From NCBI GenBank assembly GCA_018057705.1, contig JAGPDF010000042.1, forward strand, positions 1 through 41,783: a DNA stretch of 41,783 nt, written 5' to 3'. The translations under genes and the position numbers were made by a program. This document shows positions 1-8,531 of the stretch, in pieces. The notes beneath the pieces were generated by a model. It did not search any database. It had not been told where the DNA came from and saw nothing but the letters and a program-made list of their open reading frames with translations. This DNA comes from Thermoanaerobaculia bacterium (GTDB lineage: Bacteria; Acidobacteriota; Thermoanaerobaculia; Multivoradales; JAGPDF01). Numbering within the stretch: position 1 is the stretch's first letter; every line of letters begins with the position of its first letter.

Positions 1-286
1 TGCCGATGTTGGCGTTGATCTTGGTCTTGAAGGCTTTGCCGATGACCATCGGCTCGAGCTCGGTGTGGCGGATGTTGGCCGGAATGATGGCGCGTCCGCG
101 GGCGACCTCCGAACGGATCGACTCGGGGTCGATGCGCTCCTTCGCGGCGATGAAGTGCATCTCCTCGGTGATGACGCCCTGGCGGGCGTAGAAGAGCTGC
201 GTCGGGGTGGCGTCCCCGGTGCGGCGCGCGACCCAGGGGGCGCGCGGCAGGGCGATGCCGAAACTGTTCGTGGAAGGCTGGTTCAT
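1..286 (-). CDS. thiC: Phosphomethylpyrimidine synthase ThiC, N-terminal part (runs off the window)
   Basis: ThiC is the radical SAM enzyme that turns aminoimidazole ribotide into the hydroxymethylpyrimidine phosphate of thiamine. Only about 95 N-terminal residues are inside the window. The family signatures are clear: [15 protein letters not shown] near residue 30, then [20 protein letters not shown], then the start of the KINANIG block. The ATG at 284-286 is chosen because GGAGGG (295-300) sits 8 bases before it. A TPP riboswitch lies directly upstream, which independently supports a thiamine-synthesis gene. The iron-sulfur cluster cysteines at the C-terminus are outside the window and could not be checked. 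Confidence 0.95.
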   Translation of the reverse strand, partial: MNQPSTNSFGIALPRAPWVARRTGDATPTQLFYARQGVITEEMHFIAAKERIDPESIRSEVARGRAIIPANIRHTELEPMVIGKAFKTKINANIG

Positions 287-287
287 G

Positions 288-384
288 TCGCATTCCCTCC
301 GCCGGTCTGAACCGGTTCAGGTTCCAAGGGTCTGATCTCAGCCCCCCGCCGGCCCGAACGGCCGCGGCAGGACACCCCTTGCGA
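288..384 (-). promoter_or_regulatory. TPP (THI-box) riboswitch controlling thiC
   Basis: On the minus strand this has the conserved THI-box parts in order: GGGGTGTC, GGGGGCTGAGATCAGACCC, GAACCTGAACCGG, and ACCGGCGGAGGGA. A closing P1 helix can be drawn between TCGCA (380-384) and TGCGA (288-292). P1 ends 2 bases before the thiC ATG and the Shine-Dalgarno GGAGGG (295-300) lies inside the aptamer. This points to control of translation initiation by thiamine pyrophosphate rather than a terminator; no terminator hairpin with a T-run lies between aptamer and gene. The aptamer begins only 6 bases after the tyrS stop. Confidence 0.93.
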
Positions 385-390
385 TGACGT

Positions 391-1677
391 TCAGTGAATC
401 TGCAGCTTGACGAATCTCCGCTTGCCGACCTTGACCAGGTAGGGTTCGGGGCGCGCCGCGAGGGCGAGGTGAGCATCGCTCACGCGTTCCCCGTCGACCG
501 CCACGGCGCCTTGCTCGACCAGGCGCCGTGCCTCATTCTTGGACGCCACGACGCCCGCGCCGACCAGTTGCTCCACCAGCAGGCTCCCAACCTTTACCGA
601 GCCTTCTGAACCGGCTGCCGAAAGCGTTCCGGAATCCGAGACAAAAACAAACTCCGGGACTTCATCCGGCGCGCCGCCGCCGGCGAAGACGCGCTCGAAC
701 TCAGCCTCGGCTTCGGTGGCCGCCGCCTCGCCGTGGAAGTCGGCGACCAGGCGGCGGGCGAGCTCCTGCTTGACGAGCTTGGGGTGCAGGGCGCCCGCGG
801 CGACGGCGCTCTTCTTGGCGTCGATGTCGGACTTCGGCAGGTCGGTGAGCAGAAGGAGCCAGTCCCACATCAGGGTGTCGGGGATCGACAGCGTCTTGCC
901 GTAGATCTCCTTCGGCGTGTCCTCGACCGCGATCGCGTTGCCGAGCGACTTCGACATCTTCTCGTGGCCGTCGAGGCCGACGAGGAGCGGCACCGTCAGG
1001 CAGACCTGGGGCTCGAGTCCCTCCTCCTTCATGAGGTCCCGGCCGACCAGCAGGTTGAAGATCTGGTCGTGACCGCCCAACTCGACGTCGCAGCCGAGGT
1101 CGGGGATCTTCGCCATCTCGACCGAGTCTTTCGCCTGCACGAGCGGGTAGAGCAGCTCGTGGAGCGAAATCGGCTGCTGCTCGCGGAAACGGGTGCGGAA
1201 GTCGTCGCGCTCCATCATCCGCGCCAGCGTCCACTTGCCGGCGAGGCGAATCATCCCCTCGGCTCCCAGCGGCGTCAGCCACTCGCCGTTGTAGCGGATG
1301 ACGGTCGCCTCACGGTCGAGCACCTTGAAGACCTGGCGCTTGTAGGTCTCGGCGTTCGCCAGCACCTGCTCGCGCGTGAGCTGCGGGCGGGTCGCCTTCT
1401 TGCCCGTCGGGTCGCCGATCATGCCGGTGAAGTCGCCGATGAGGAAGATCACCCGGTGGCCGAGCTGCTGGAAATGCCGCATCTTGCGCAGCAGCACCGT
1501 ATGGCCGAGATGGAGGTCGGGGGAGGAGGGATCGAAGCCGGTCTTCACCGCGAGCGGCTTCCCGGTCTTCCGCGATCGCTCCAGCTTGCGCGCCAGATCG
1601 GCCTCCGAGACGAGGTCGACGGCACCGCGGCGGAGCACCTCCATCTGTTCTTCGACCGGCAGGAATTCGCGCGTCAT
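391..1677 (-). CDS. tyrS: Tyrosyl-tRNA synthetase
   Basis: A 428-residue class I aminoacyl-tRNA synthetase that charges tRNA-Tyr in the cytoplasm. The ATP-binding HIGH motif is HLGH at residues 56-59 (PDLHLGHTVLLRK) and the second class I signature is KMSKS at 240-244, within GLDGHEKMSKSLGN. The C-terminal ~60 residues (NEARRLVEQGAVAVDG, ending in VKVGKRRFVKLQIH) form an S4-type RNA-binding domain. Length and motif spacing fit the TyrZ-like bacterial subgroup rather than the E. coli TyrS subgroup. It is 58 bases downstream of dapF on the same strand, and its stop nearly abuts the thiC riboswitch, so read-through transcription into thiC is plausible. Confidence 0.97.
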   Translation of the reverse strand: MTREFLPVEEQMEVLRRGAVDLVSEADLARKLERSRKTGKPLAVKTGFDPSSPDLHLGHTVLLRKMRHFQQLGHRVIFLIGDFTGMIGDPTGKKATRPQLTREQVLANAETYKRQVFKVLDREATVIRYNGEWLTPLGAEGMIRLAGKWTLARMMERDDFRTRFREQQPISLHELLYPLVQAKDSVEMAKIPDLGCDVELGGHDQIFNLLVGRDLMKEEGLEPQVCLTVPLLVGLDGHEKMSKSLGNAIAVEDTPKEIYGKTLSIPDTLMWDWLLLLTDLPKSDIDAKKSAVAAGALHPKLVKQELARRLVADFHGEAAATEAEAEFERVFAGGGAPDEVPEFVFVSDSGTLSAAGSEGSVKVGSLLVEQLVGAGVVASKNEARRLVEQGAVAVDGERVSDAHLALAARPEPYLVKVGKRRFVKLQIH

Positions 1678-1735
1678 GAGGCCGGCGAGCTTAGCAAATG
1701 GGAGATCGCGGAACCGGCGCCGCGCTGGGCGCGAC

Positions 1736-2644
1736 TCAGGCCGACCAGCGGGGAGCGGGCGGCGGCGGCAGGCCGGCCTCGGGGGTCAGCTCGACGCTGC
1801 CGAGGATGCGGGCGTCGCCGGCGAGCGACCAGTTGCGCAGCGCGGAGTCGACCGTCTGGCCGTCCACGGTGAGCGTGAAACCGCCGAGCGTGCTCGCGGA
1901 GAGCGGGAGCCGCGCGAGGTTGAGCAGGAGGCCGACGGCGGTCGCCGCCAGGACGCCGGTGCCGCAGGCGAGGGTCTCCGCCTCGACACCACGTTCGAAG
2001 CTGCGGATCTCCATCCGGTTCGAGGTCGGAAAACGGACGAAATCGACGTTGGTTCCGCCTGGCGCGAACTCAGGATGGGCGCGGAGGGCTCCCCCCAGTT
2101 CGGCGACCGGAGCGTTGGCGAGCGACTCGGGCCAGACCAGCACGAAGTGGGGTACCCCGACGGTGACGAACCACCCTTCGTGAGCCCGCCCGGCGACCTC
2201 CAGGATGCGCCTGCGCGGCACGTTCTCGGGTGCCGGTAGCTGGAGCGCGATCTCGGTCGGGGCGACGGCGCGCGCCGCGAAAGTGCCGGCATCGGTCGTG
2301 ATGCGGAATCTGTCCTTCGCCCAGCCGAGATGGAGCGCCAGCCGCGCGGCGCAGCGAGTGCCGTTGATGCAGAGCGCCGCGGGGAGGCCGTCCGCGTTCC
2401 AGTAGCGCATCCGGACATCGCCCGGAAGGTCGGCGTCGGCCGGGAGCGGGGCGCTGCTCGGCGGAGGGGCCGCTCCCGCGGGCGGTACGGCGGCGACCCG
2501 CTGCAGAGTGAAGAGGCCGTCGGCCCCGAACGACAGGCCGCGCGCGCACCAAGAACGGATCTCGTCGGCGGACGGCTCGCGTTCCGGCGCGGCGAGCGCC
2601 AGAAAGTCGTTGCCGCCGCCGGAGACCTTGTAGACCGGGCTCAC
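1736..2644 (-). CDS. dapF: Diaminopimelate epimerase (diverged)
   Basis: Cofactor-independent epimerase converting LL- to meso-diaminopimelate for lysine and peptidoglycan. The N-terminus VYKVSGGGNDFLAL matches the family GxGNDF start. The two catalytic cysteines are Cys92 (NADGLPAALCINGTRC) and Cys227 (FERGVEAETLACGTG). The usual motif around the first cysteine is CGNGxRC; here it is CINGTRC, and a Pro/Ala/Ser-rich stretch (about 52-70) precedes it, so this is a divergent member. The start is GTG at 2642-2644, overlapping the upstream TGA as GTGA, which implies translational coupling to the FN3 lipoprotein gene. Confidence 0.88.
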   Translation of the reverse strand: MSPVYKVSGGGNDFLALAAPEREPSADEIRSWCARGLSFGADGLFTLQRVAAVPPAGAAPPPSSAPLPADADLPGDVRMRYWNADGLPAALCINGTRCAARLALHLGWAKDRFRITTDAGTFAARAVAPTEIALQLPAPENVPRRRILEVAGRAHEGWFVTVGVPHFVLVWPESLANAPVAELGGALRAHPEFAPGGTNVDFVRFPTSNRMEIRSFERGVEAETLACGTGVLAATAVGLLLNLARLPLSASTLGGFTLTVDGQTVDSALRNWSLAGDARILGSVELTPEAGLPPPPAPRWSA

Positions 2645-3867
2645 GGCACGCGGGTCGCGACCGCGGCGCCCGGAGGGCCGAGGTTCCCCGACTTGTCGAT
2701 GGCAGCCACCCGGAACCGGAAGGTGAAGCCGGACGACAGACCGCGGTCGGTGAACTCGAGAGCGGCGACCGGTTCGGCATTCACGCGGTGAAAGTCGGCA
2801 TCCGGCTCGGCGCGCTCGATGACGTAGCCGGCGACGTCGGGATCGGGGCTCGCCGACCAGACCAGGCGGACCTCACCGACGCTGCCCAGCGCCGAGAGCT
2901 CCGCCGGCGGCAGAGGAGCGAAGCGGTCCTGGTGGTCGATCTCGCGTTCGGCCGAGAGCGCGCTCTCCGACAGCGGCTCCCGGGTGCCGATCGCTGTCAA
3001 GGCGTAGATGTAGCGCCGGCCGTAGACGACACCGGTGTCCGCCATGGTGGCGACGGTGGCGTCGAGCGTAGCGATCGGTGCGCCGTAGGAAGTGCGCGCA
3101 GCGTCCCGCCGGTAGACGTTGTAGCCGGCGATGGCGCCGGTTCCGGCAACACCGGGGCCACCGGCCGGCGCCGCGGTCCACGAGAGCTCGACGCCGTTGC
3201 GGCTGGCGACGGCGAGGAAGTCCGCGGGCGGCGACGGCGGCAGACGCGGCACGAGCCCGGCGAGATTCGACCAGTCGGAGGTCTCGCCGCCGGTGGCGTG
3301 AGTGCGGACGCTGAAGATGCGCGCCGGCATGTCGGTCGCGAGCGGCTCGGGGAGGCGGAAACGCAACGTGATCCGGTCGCCGGAGATGGCGCTCGCGAGC
3401 TCCGCTCCGGAGAGCGCGAGGAACGGCTTGGCTGCCAGCGCGAACTCGCGCGGATCGGGCATCACCAGGACGAAGGCAGCGCCCGGGGCGCCCGGGGGCG
3501 GCGCTGGTGACGCGGTGACCGGGGGGGGCGCAGGGGTCGCAGGGGTCCCAGAGGGTGCAGGAGTCGCAGGGGTCGCAGGAACGGCAGCGACCGCCGAGGC
3601 GACCGGCCGGTCGAGCGCGAAGAGCGTCACCGCGTCGATGCCCGGCAACGGCAGGCCGGCGACGGTCGACTTCGGGTAGGCGAACTCCGCCACGACCTCG
3701 AGGCCGCGCTGGCGAACCTTGAGGTCGCTCGCGGCCTGCGGAATCGTGCGCGGCGCCGGCATCGGATCGCCCTTCTTGCCGCAGGCGAGGACGGGCAGGA
3801 AGAGGGCGCCCAGAAGGAGCGCGCCCAGGGCGCGCGTCGAGAGGCGAACCGGTCGGCTAGAGGACAT
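2641..3867 (-). CDS. Lipoprotein with two fibronectin type III domains
   Basis: A 408-residue exported lipoprotein of unknown role. Residues 1-28 are a signal peptide with arginines, a hydrophobic core and lipobox LPVLAC, giving lipidated Cys29. The start of the mature protein, [11 protein letters not shown], resembles the CGxKGP start of LptM/YifL-type small lipoproteins. A Thr/Pro/Ala linker made of 9-base tandem repeats follows near residues 100-125. The last ~200 residues hold two FN3-like domains (one with GYNVYRRD, one with [12 protein letters not shown]). The ATG at 3865-3867 is preferred over the in-frame ATG at 3900 because it directly precedes the signal peptide and overlaps hslU by only 11 bases. 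It is coupled to dapF downstream. Confidence 0.8.
   Translation of the reverse strand: MSSSRPVRLSTRALGALLLGALFLPVLACGKKGDPMPAPRTIPQAASDLKVRQRGLEVVAEFAYPKSTVAGLPLPGIDAVTLFALDRPVASAVAAVPATPATPAPSGTPATPAPPPVTASPAPPPGAPGAAFVLVMPDPREFALAAKPFLALSGAELASAISGDRITLRFRLPEPLATDMPARIFSVRTHATGGETSDWSNLAGLVPRLPPSPPADFLAVASRNGVELSWTAAPAGGPGVAGTGAIAGYNVYRRDAARTSYGAPIATLDATVATMADTGVVYGRRYIYALTAIGTREPLSESALSAEREIDHQDRFAPLPPAELSALGSVGEVRLVWSASPDPDVAGYVIERAEPDADFHRVNAEPVAALEFTDRGLSSGFTFRFRVAAIDKSGNLGPPGAAVATRVP
3529..3582 (-). repeat. 9-base tandem repeats coding a Thr/Pro/Ala linker
   Basis: On the minus strand the unit is close to TGCGACCCC, repeated imperfectly about five times and read in frame as [16 protein letters not shown] inside the FN3 lipoprotein. 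Similar units of 9 or 12 bases occur in linkers of other genes in this window (16612, 24191, 25472). Confidence 0.75.
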
Positions 3868-5341
3868 AGCGGCTGAGATCCTGATTCTGGACGATGTCAT
3901 CGAGAATTCTGCGAACGAATGCGGCGTCGATGTCGAGCACCACTCCGGCCATGTCCGGGGCTTCGAAGGAGACCTCCTCGAGCAGCCGTTCGATCACCGT
4001 GGCGAGCCGCCGGGCACCGATGTTCTCGGTCGAACGGTTGACCTCGACGGCGATGCGCGCGAGCTCGACGATCGCGTCTTCCTGGAAGCGGATCGTCAGC
4101 CCCTCGGCCCCCAGGAGCGCGGTGTACTGCTTGGTGAGGGCCGTCTCGGGCTCGGTGAGGATGCGGATGAAATCGGCCTCGGTGAGCGGCTCGAGCTCGA
4201 CCCGGATCGGAAAGCGGCCCTGGAGCTCGGGGATCAGGTCGGAGGGCTTCGAGACGTGGAACGCCCCGGCGGCGATGAAGAGAATGTGGTCGGTCTTCAC
4301 CGGCCCGTACTTGGTCGCCACCGTCGTACCTTCGACGACCGGCAGGAGGTCGCGCTGCACGCCCTCCCTGGAGATGTCGGGGCCGTGGCTCGAGCCTTCG
4401 CGCCCGGCGATCTTGTCGATCTCGTCGAGGAAGACGATGCCGGTCTGCTCGACCCGGGTGCGCGCCTCGCGCGCCAGCTGCTGACGATCGATCAGCTTCT
4501 CGGCCTCCTCGGCGATCAACGCTTCGCGGGCCTCGGCGACCGTGGCCTTCTGCCGTCGCCGCCGCGAGAAGAGGCCGGGCATCATCTCCTTGAGATTGAT
4601 GCCGATCTCTTCGACGCCCTGGGGCGTGAACATCTCGAGCGACGGGGCACTGCCGTCCTCCACCTCGATCTCGACGATGCGCCCGTCGAGGGCGCCCGAG
4701 CGCAGCTTCTCGCGCAGCTTCTCGCGCGTCGAGTGGGCGTCCTCGGGGTGCGCTGCCGCCGCGCCGGTGCCCGCGGCGGGCGGGGCGCCCGTCACGCCCG
4801 CGGCAGGGGCCGGAACCGTTGGCGGCGAGGTGCCCAATGTCGCGAGCGTGGTCGCGCCGGAGGGAGGCCCCGGTGGCAGGAGCAGGTCGAGCAGGCGCTC
4901 TTCGGCGCGTTCGGCGGCGGTCGCCGCGACGGTTTCGCGACGCTCTTCGCGGACGATCGCGACGCCGATCTCGGTGAGGTCGCGCACGATCGATTCGCAG
5001 TCGCGGCCGACATAGCCGACCTCGGTGAACTTGGAGGCCTCCACTTTGAGGAACGGCGCCTTGGCAAGCTTTGCGAGGCGGCGGGCGATCTCGGTCTTGC
5101 CGACGCCGGTCGGCCCGATCATCAGGATGTTCTTGGGCACGATGTCGTCGCCGACTTCGCGCGGCAACTGCTGGCGCCGCCAGCGGTTGCGCAGGGCGAT
5201 CGCCACCGAACGCTTGGCGGCGCGCTGGCCGACGACGTACTTGTCGAGCTCTGCGACGATCTGGCGCGGGGTCAGATTGTCGAGCGCGAGCTCCGGCCGA
5301 TCGGCGGAAGCGCGCGGGCCGTCCGGCGGTGAGGCGGTCAC
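3857..5341 (-). CDS. hslU: HslU, ATPase subunit of the HslVU protease
   Basis: AAA+ unfoldase that feeds substrates to the HslV peptidase. Walker A is GPTGVGKT at 76-83 and Walker B is IVFLDEID at 302-309; the C-terminus QDLSRYVL has the end that inserts into HslV pockets. At 494 residues it is about 50 longer than the E. coli protein; the extra length is a Pro/Ala/Gly/Thr-rich stretch at about 155-205 in the I-domain, the substrate-handling insertion. The start is GTG at 5339-5341, overlapping the hslV TGA as GTGA, which supports coupled synthesis with HslV. Confidence 0.97.
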   Translation of the reverse strand: MTASPPDGPRASADRPELALDNLTPRQIVAELDKYVVGQRAAKRSVAIALRNRWRRQQLPREVGDDIVPKNILMIGPTGVGKTEIARRLAKLAKAPFLKVEASKFTEVGYVGRDCESIVRDLTEIGVAIVREERRETVAATAAERAEERLLDLLLPPGPPSGATTLATLGTSPPTVPAPAAGVTGAPPAAGTGAAAAHPEDAHSTREKLREKLRSGALDGRIVEIEVEDGSAPSLEMFTPQGVEEIGINLKEMMPGLFSRRRRQKATVAEAREALIAEEAEKLIDRQQLAREARTRVEQTGIVFLDEIDKIAGREGSSHGPDISREGVQRDLLPVVEGTTVATKYGPVKTDHILFIAAGAFHVSKPSDLIPELQGRFPIRVELEPLTEADFIRILTEPETALTKQYTALLGAEGLTIRFQEDAIVELARIAVEVNRSTENIGARRLATVIERLLEEVSFEAPDMAGVVLDIDAAFVRRILDDIVQNQDLSRYVL

Positions 5342-5877
5342 AGCTCTTCCAGGGTCAGGCGGTCGTTGGTGTAGATGCAGAGCTCGGCCGCGATTCGCAT
5401 CGCCTCGCGGGCGACCTCGTTCGCGGAGAGTGCCGTGTGGCGCAGAAGAGCCCGGCCTGCCGCGAGGGCGAAGTTGCCGCCGGAGCCGATGCCCAGCAGG
5501 CCGTCTTCGTCGGGCTGCAGCAGGTCGCCCGTGCCCGAGACGAGGAAGCTCTTCTCGGCGTCGGCGACGATCATCACCGCCTCGAGCTGGCGCAGGACGC
5601 GGTCGGTCCGCCAGTCCTTGGCGAGCTCGACCACGGCGCGTTCGAGGTTCTGGTTGAACTCCTCGAGCTTGGTCTCGAACCGGGTGAAGAGCGCCAGACC
5701 GTCGGCGGCGCCGCCGGCGAAGCCGACCAGCACCCGGCCCCCCTTCCCGGCACGCTTGACCTTCGCGGCGCCGGACTTCATCACGGCGTTGCCGAGGGTC
5801 ACCTGACCGTCGGACGCCATCGCCACGCGGCCATCGCGTCGCACCAGGAGGACCGTCGTCGCGCGCATTCGGGGCAT
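5338..5877 (-). CDS. hslV: HslV, peptidase subunit of the HslVU protease
   Basis: Proteasome-like N-terminal threonine peptidase. After removal of MPRMRA the mature protein begins [10 protein letters not shown], matching the TT(I/V)xxVRR start of HslV with Thr7 as nucleophile. Other family blocks are [13 protein letters not shown] and [16 protein letters not shown]. The second in-frame ATG (MRATTV, at 5868) would also give the correct mature end, so the start is uncertain by 9 bases. Length (179) is normal. The intergenic stretch up to 5935 has an AT-richer patch (TTGATACAAT in minus orientation) that could hold a promoter. Confidence 0.97.
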   Translation of the reverse strand: MPRMRATTVLLVRRDGRVAMASDGQVTLGNAVMKSGAAKVKRAGKGGRVLVGFAGGAADGLALFTRFETKLEEFNQNLERAVVELAKDWRTDRVLRQLEAVMIVADAEKSFLVSGTGDLLQPDEDGLLGIGSGGNFALAAGRALLRHTALSANEVAREAMRIAAELCIYTNDRLTLEEL

Positions 5878-5935
5878 CGGACGGTCATTGTATCAACCGG
5901 ACGACGCGGACCGGACGACGTGCGGCGGACGATGC

Positions 5936-7552
5936 TCAGACCTGCGCTGGCGGAGCTTCGGCGAAGTAGACGCGGATATGGGTACCGGCTCGCGGACGCG
6001 ACTCGAGGGCGACGGCGGCGCGATGAGCGCGGAGGATCCCGAGAACGGAGGGCAGGCCGAGCCCGCGTCCGCGCTCCTTGGTGGTGAAGAACGGTTCCCA
6101 GATGCGCTCCATCGTCGCGACTTCCATGCCGGAGCCGTTGTCGATCACCTCGAGGAGCACGGCAGGGCCGGGCGTCATGCCGTCTCCGAGCAGGAGCGAC
6201 CCGAGGTCGCCGGGTCGGAGCTCGACCCTCCGCGTCCGGACCAGCACCCGCCCGGGCTCCTGACCCTGCCCGGCGCCCGCGCCGGCGGCGCTCGTCGGCA
6301 TGGCGGCGATGGTGGCGATGGCGTCGTGCGCGTTCGAGAGCAGGTTCAGGATGACCTGGCGGAGTTGGCTCGAATCCCCGCGGATCGGCGGCAGGCGCGG
6401 CGCGAGATCGAGGCGGGTGGCGGTGGAGAGGGTCGCCAGCGCCCGCAGCAGGTGGATCACGTCCTCCACCAGGGCGTTGAGGTCGATCGCCCGCGGCTCG
6501 ATCTCGCCCCGGCCGGCGTAGACCAGAAGCTGGCGTGCCAGCTCCGTGGCCCGGTCGGCCGCCGCGCTGATGGCGAGCGCCCGGTCGCGAAGCGGCGAAT
6601 CCGCAGGCAGCCGGTCGAGCAGCAACTCGACGTTGCCGACGATCGGCGTCAGCAGGTTCGAGAAGTCGTGCGCGATGCCGCCGGCGAGGAGCCCGAGACT
6701 CTCCAGACGCTCGGTGCGCCGCAGGAGCTCCTCGCTGCGCTTGCTTTCGGTGATGTCCTGGGTCATGCCGAGGATCTGGCGGATGCGCCCTTCGTCGTCG
6801 CGCAGGAACGGCGTGTTGTGCGACCGGAACCAGCGCCACTCGCCGTTCCTGTGCCGCAGGCGGAAGTCGACCGTCAGGGAGCTGCCGTCGACGAAGCCCT
6901 GCCAGCGCGTATCGCGATCGAGCGCCGCCGCCACGTCGTCGGGATGACAGAGCTTCGCGAACGGGTAGGGACCGAGAGCCGCGGCCTCGGCAGGGGAGTA
7001 GCCGAGCGCTGCCGGCACCGAGCGGTTGATGTAGATGTCGCGTCCGAGGTCGTAGTCGTAGATGAAGAGAAAATAGGGCGCGACCTCGGCGATCCGCGCC
7101 AGACGCCGGCTCATCTCCTGGGCGTCGCTCCGCACCTGCTCGCGGTCGGTGACGTCGCCGAGGAAGGCGAGCACCGCCGGCCGGTCGTGCCACCGCACCG
7201 GCATGGAGTGCACTTCGAGCACGAGAATGTCTCCGCCCGGGCGGACGATCTTCGTCACCGTGCTCCGTTCGCCCGTGTCGCCGGCGAGGCGGCGCAGGTA
7301 GAGCTCCTGGACGACGCTCTGGTCCGCAGGGTGGACGAAGTCGAGGAAGGAGGCTCCGATGAGCTGGTCGATGGCGCTCGCGGAGATGCGGGCGGCTGCG
7401 CGGTTCGCCACCGTGATCCGGCCGTCCTGAAGGACGAGGATCGCTTCGTGGCTGTTGTCGAAGGCGACACGGTAGTGCGCGTCGGCCGCAGGCTCGGCCC
7501 CGGCGGCGGTCGCCGGCGGCGCGCCTGCGGACGGTGGCCTCGTTTCGTGCAT
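5936..7552 (-). CDS. PAS-domain sensor histidine kinase, orphan
   Basis: A 538-residue cytoplasmic sensor kinase with no predicted transmembrane segment. PAS domain 1 covers about 25-135 (FDNSHEAILVLQDGRITVAN), PAS 2 with PAC about 150-270 (GEWRWFRSHNTPFL, ITESKRSEE). The H-box is GGIAHDFSN with His295, followed by the N-box around 400-412 (LRQVILNLLSNAHDA), G1 DNGSGM (471-476), F-box EPFFTTK (486-492) and G2 GRGLGL. The HDFSN-type H-box is that of the NtrB-like class. The ATG at 7550-7552 has AGGAG 9 bases before it; longer readings run into the upstream gene. No response regulator is adjacent, so its partner lies elsewhere. Confidence 0.92.
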   Translation of the reverse strand: MHETRPPSAGAPPATAAGAEPAADAHYRVAFDNSHEAILVLQDGRITVANRAAARISASAIDQLIGASFLDFVHPADQSVVQELYLRRLAGDTGERSTVTKIVRPGGDILVLEVHSMPVRWHDRPAVLAFLGDVTDREQVRSDAQEMSRRLARIAEVAPYFLFIYDYDLGRDIYINRSVPAALGYSPAEAAALGPYPFAKLCHPDDVAAALDRDTRWQGFVDGSSLTVDFRLRHRNGEWRWFRSHNTPFLRDDEGRIRQILGMTQDITESKRSEELLRRTERLESLGLLAGGIAHDFSNLLTPIVGNVELLLDRLPADSPLRDRALAISAAADRATELARQLLVYAGRGEIEPRAIDLNALVEDVIHLLRALATLSTATRLDLAPRLPPIRGDSSQLRQVILNLLSNAHDAIATIAAMPTSAAGAGAGQGQEPGRVLVRTRRVELRPGDLGSLLLGDGMTPGPAVLLEVIDNGSGMEVATMERIWEPFFTTKERGRGLGLPSVLGILRAHRAAVALESRPRAGTHIRVYFAEAPPAQV

Positions 7553-7583
7553 CCCGGGAGCTCCTGTCGACTCCGGTTCTAGC

Positions 7584-8531
7584 CTACTCGCATTCCGTCC
7601 GCCGCGGAGGTACGGGCTGGGCGTGCCCGCAGGAGCGGCCCGCGAGGGTCGTGAGCGCCGGAAGCGCCGTGATCGAAGCCACGAGACGCCGGATCGCGGC
7701 CGGGGCGCCCTCGAGGAAGAGCGTCGGCTCCGCCAGCTCGAGCTCGAGCAGGAGTGGGTCGCCGGCGTCGTCGCGGGCGAGGTCGACACGCGCGTAGAGG
7801 GCCTCCGGAGTGCCGGTCGCCTCCCGGGCGGCGGTGAGGATGCGCCGCGCCGCGGCGAGCTCGTCGGGCGCCGCAGCGACCGGAATGCCCTCGGGTACGC
7901 CGGCCCGGCGTCCGCCGAGAGTAAGTGCGTTCTTGCGCACGGCGTGGCTGAACTGGCCGTCGATGTGGACGAGGGAGCGTTCGCCATGGGTCTCGACCGA
8001 CCTCAGGAACGGCTGCACGAGCATGTCGCGCGCGGGCAGCAGGCGCGCGAGGTGTGCCTCGCCGGCCTCCTTGTCATCGGCGCGCACGACGATCGTCTCC
8101 CAGGAGTCGGCGGAGATGGCCGGCTTGAGGACAGCGTCACCCCAGCCCCGGGAGGCGAGAAGCCGGGAGAGGGTTCCGGCTGCGCAATCCATGGAGCGTG
8201 GCAGGAGTGCCGTCGGAACGACCGGCAGACCCCGCGCTGCGAGCTCCACGAGGTACCCCTTGTGCAGGTTCCAGCGCACCGTCGGCAGCGGGTTGACCAA
8301 CAGCGTCGCCGCGGCGGCGCGCTCCGCCCAGGCGAGAAACTCCGCCGCGCGGTGAAAGTAGTCCCAGGGCGACCGCAGCAGGGCGACCCGCGTCGACCCC
8401 CAGTCGAAATCCGGATCGTCCCAACAGACGATCCCGACGTCGAGCCCGGCGGCTCCGAGCGCCCGGGCGAGCGGCCGGTCGTCGGGGAAGAGCTCGGGAA
8501 GCTCGGCGCAGGTGACGAGCGCGATGTCCAT
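7584..8531 (-). CDS. ATP-grasp ligase-like protein (DcsG-like / RimK-GshB superfamily)
   Basis: A 315-residue protein recognised by the pattern VTCAELPELFPDDRPL, VCWDDPDFDW, RSPWDYFHR and NPLPTVRWNLHKGYL. These are shared by a widespread set of stand-alone ATP-grasp proteins often named after the cycloserine enzyme DcsG. ATP-grasp ligases join a carboxylate to an amine or thiol through an acyl phosphate; the substrate cannot be told from sequence. Candidate ATP/Mg positions are VLKPAISADSWET, DMLVQPFL and ELELAEPTLFL. It starts at ATG 8529-8531, sharing its A with the xerC TGA (TGATG), so the two are translationally coupled. It has nothing else in common with xerC and looks like an insertion in a conserved neighbourhood. 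Confidence 0.8.
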   Translation of the reverse strand: MDIALVTCAELPELFPDDRPLARALGAAGLDVGIVCWDDPDFDWGSTRVALLRSPWDYFHRAAEFLAWAERAAAATLLVNPLPTVRWNLHKGYLVELAARGLPVVPTALLPRSMDCAAGTLSRLLASRGWGDAVLKPAISADSWETIVVRADDKEAGEAHLARLLPARDMLVQPFLRSVETHGERSLVHIDGQFSHAVRKNALTLGGRRAGVPEGIPVAAAPDELAAARRILTAAREATGTPEALYARVDLARDDAGDPLLLELELAEPTLFLEGAPAAIRRLVASITALPALTTLAGRSCGHAQPVPPRRTECE

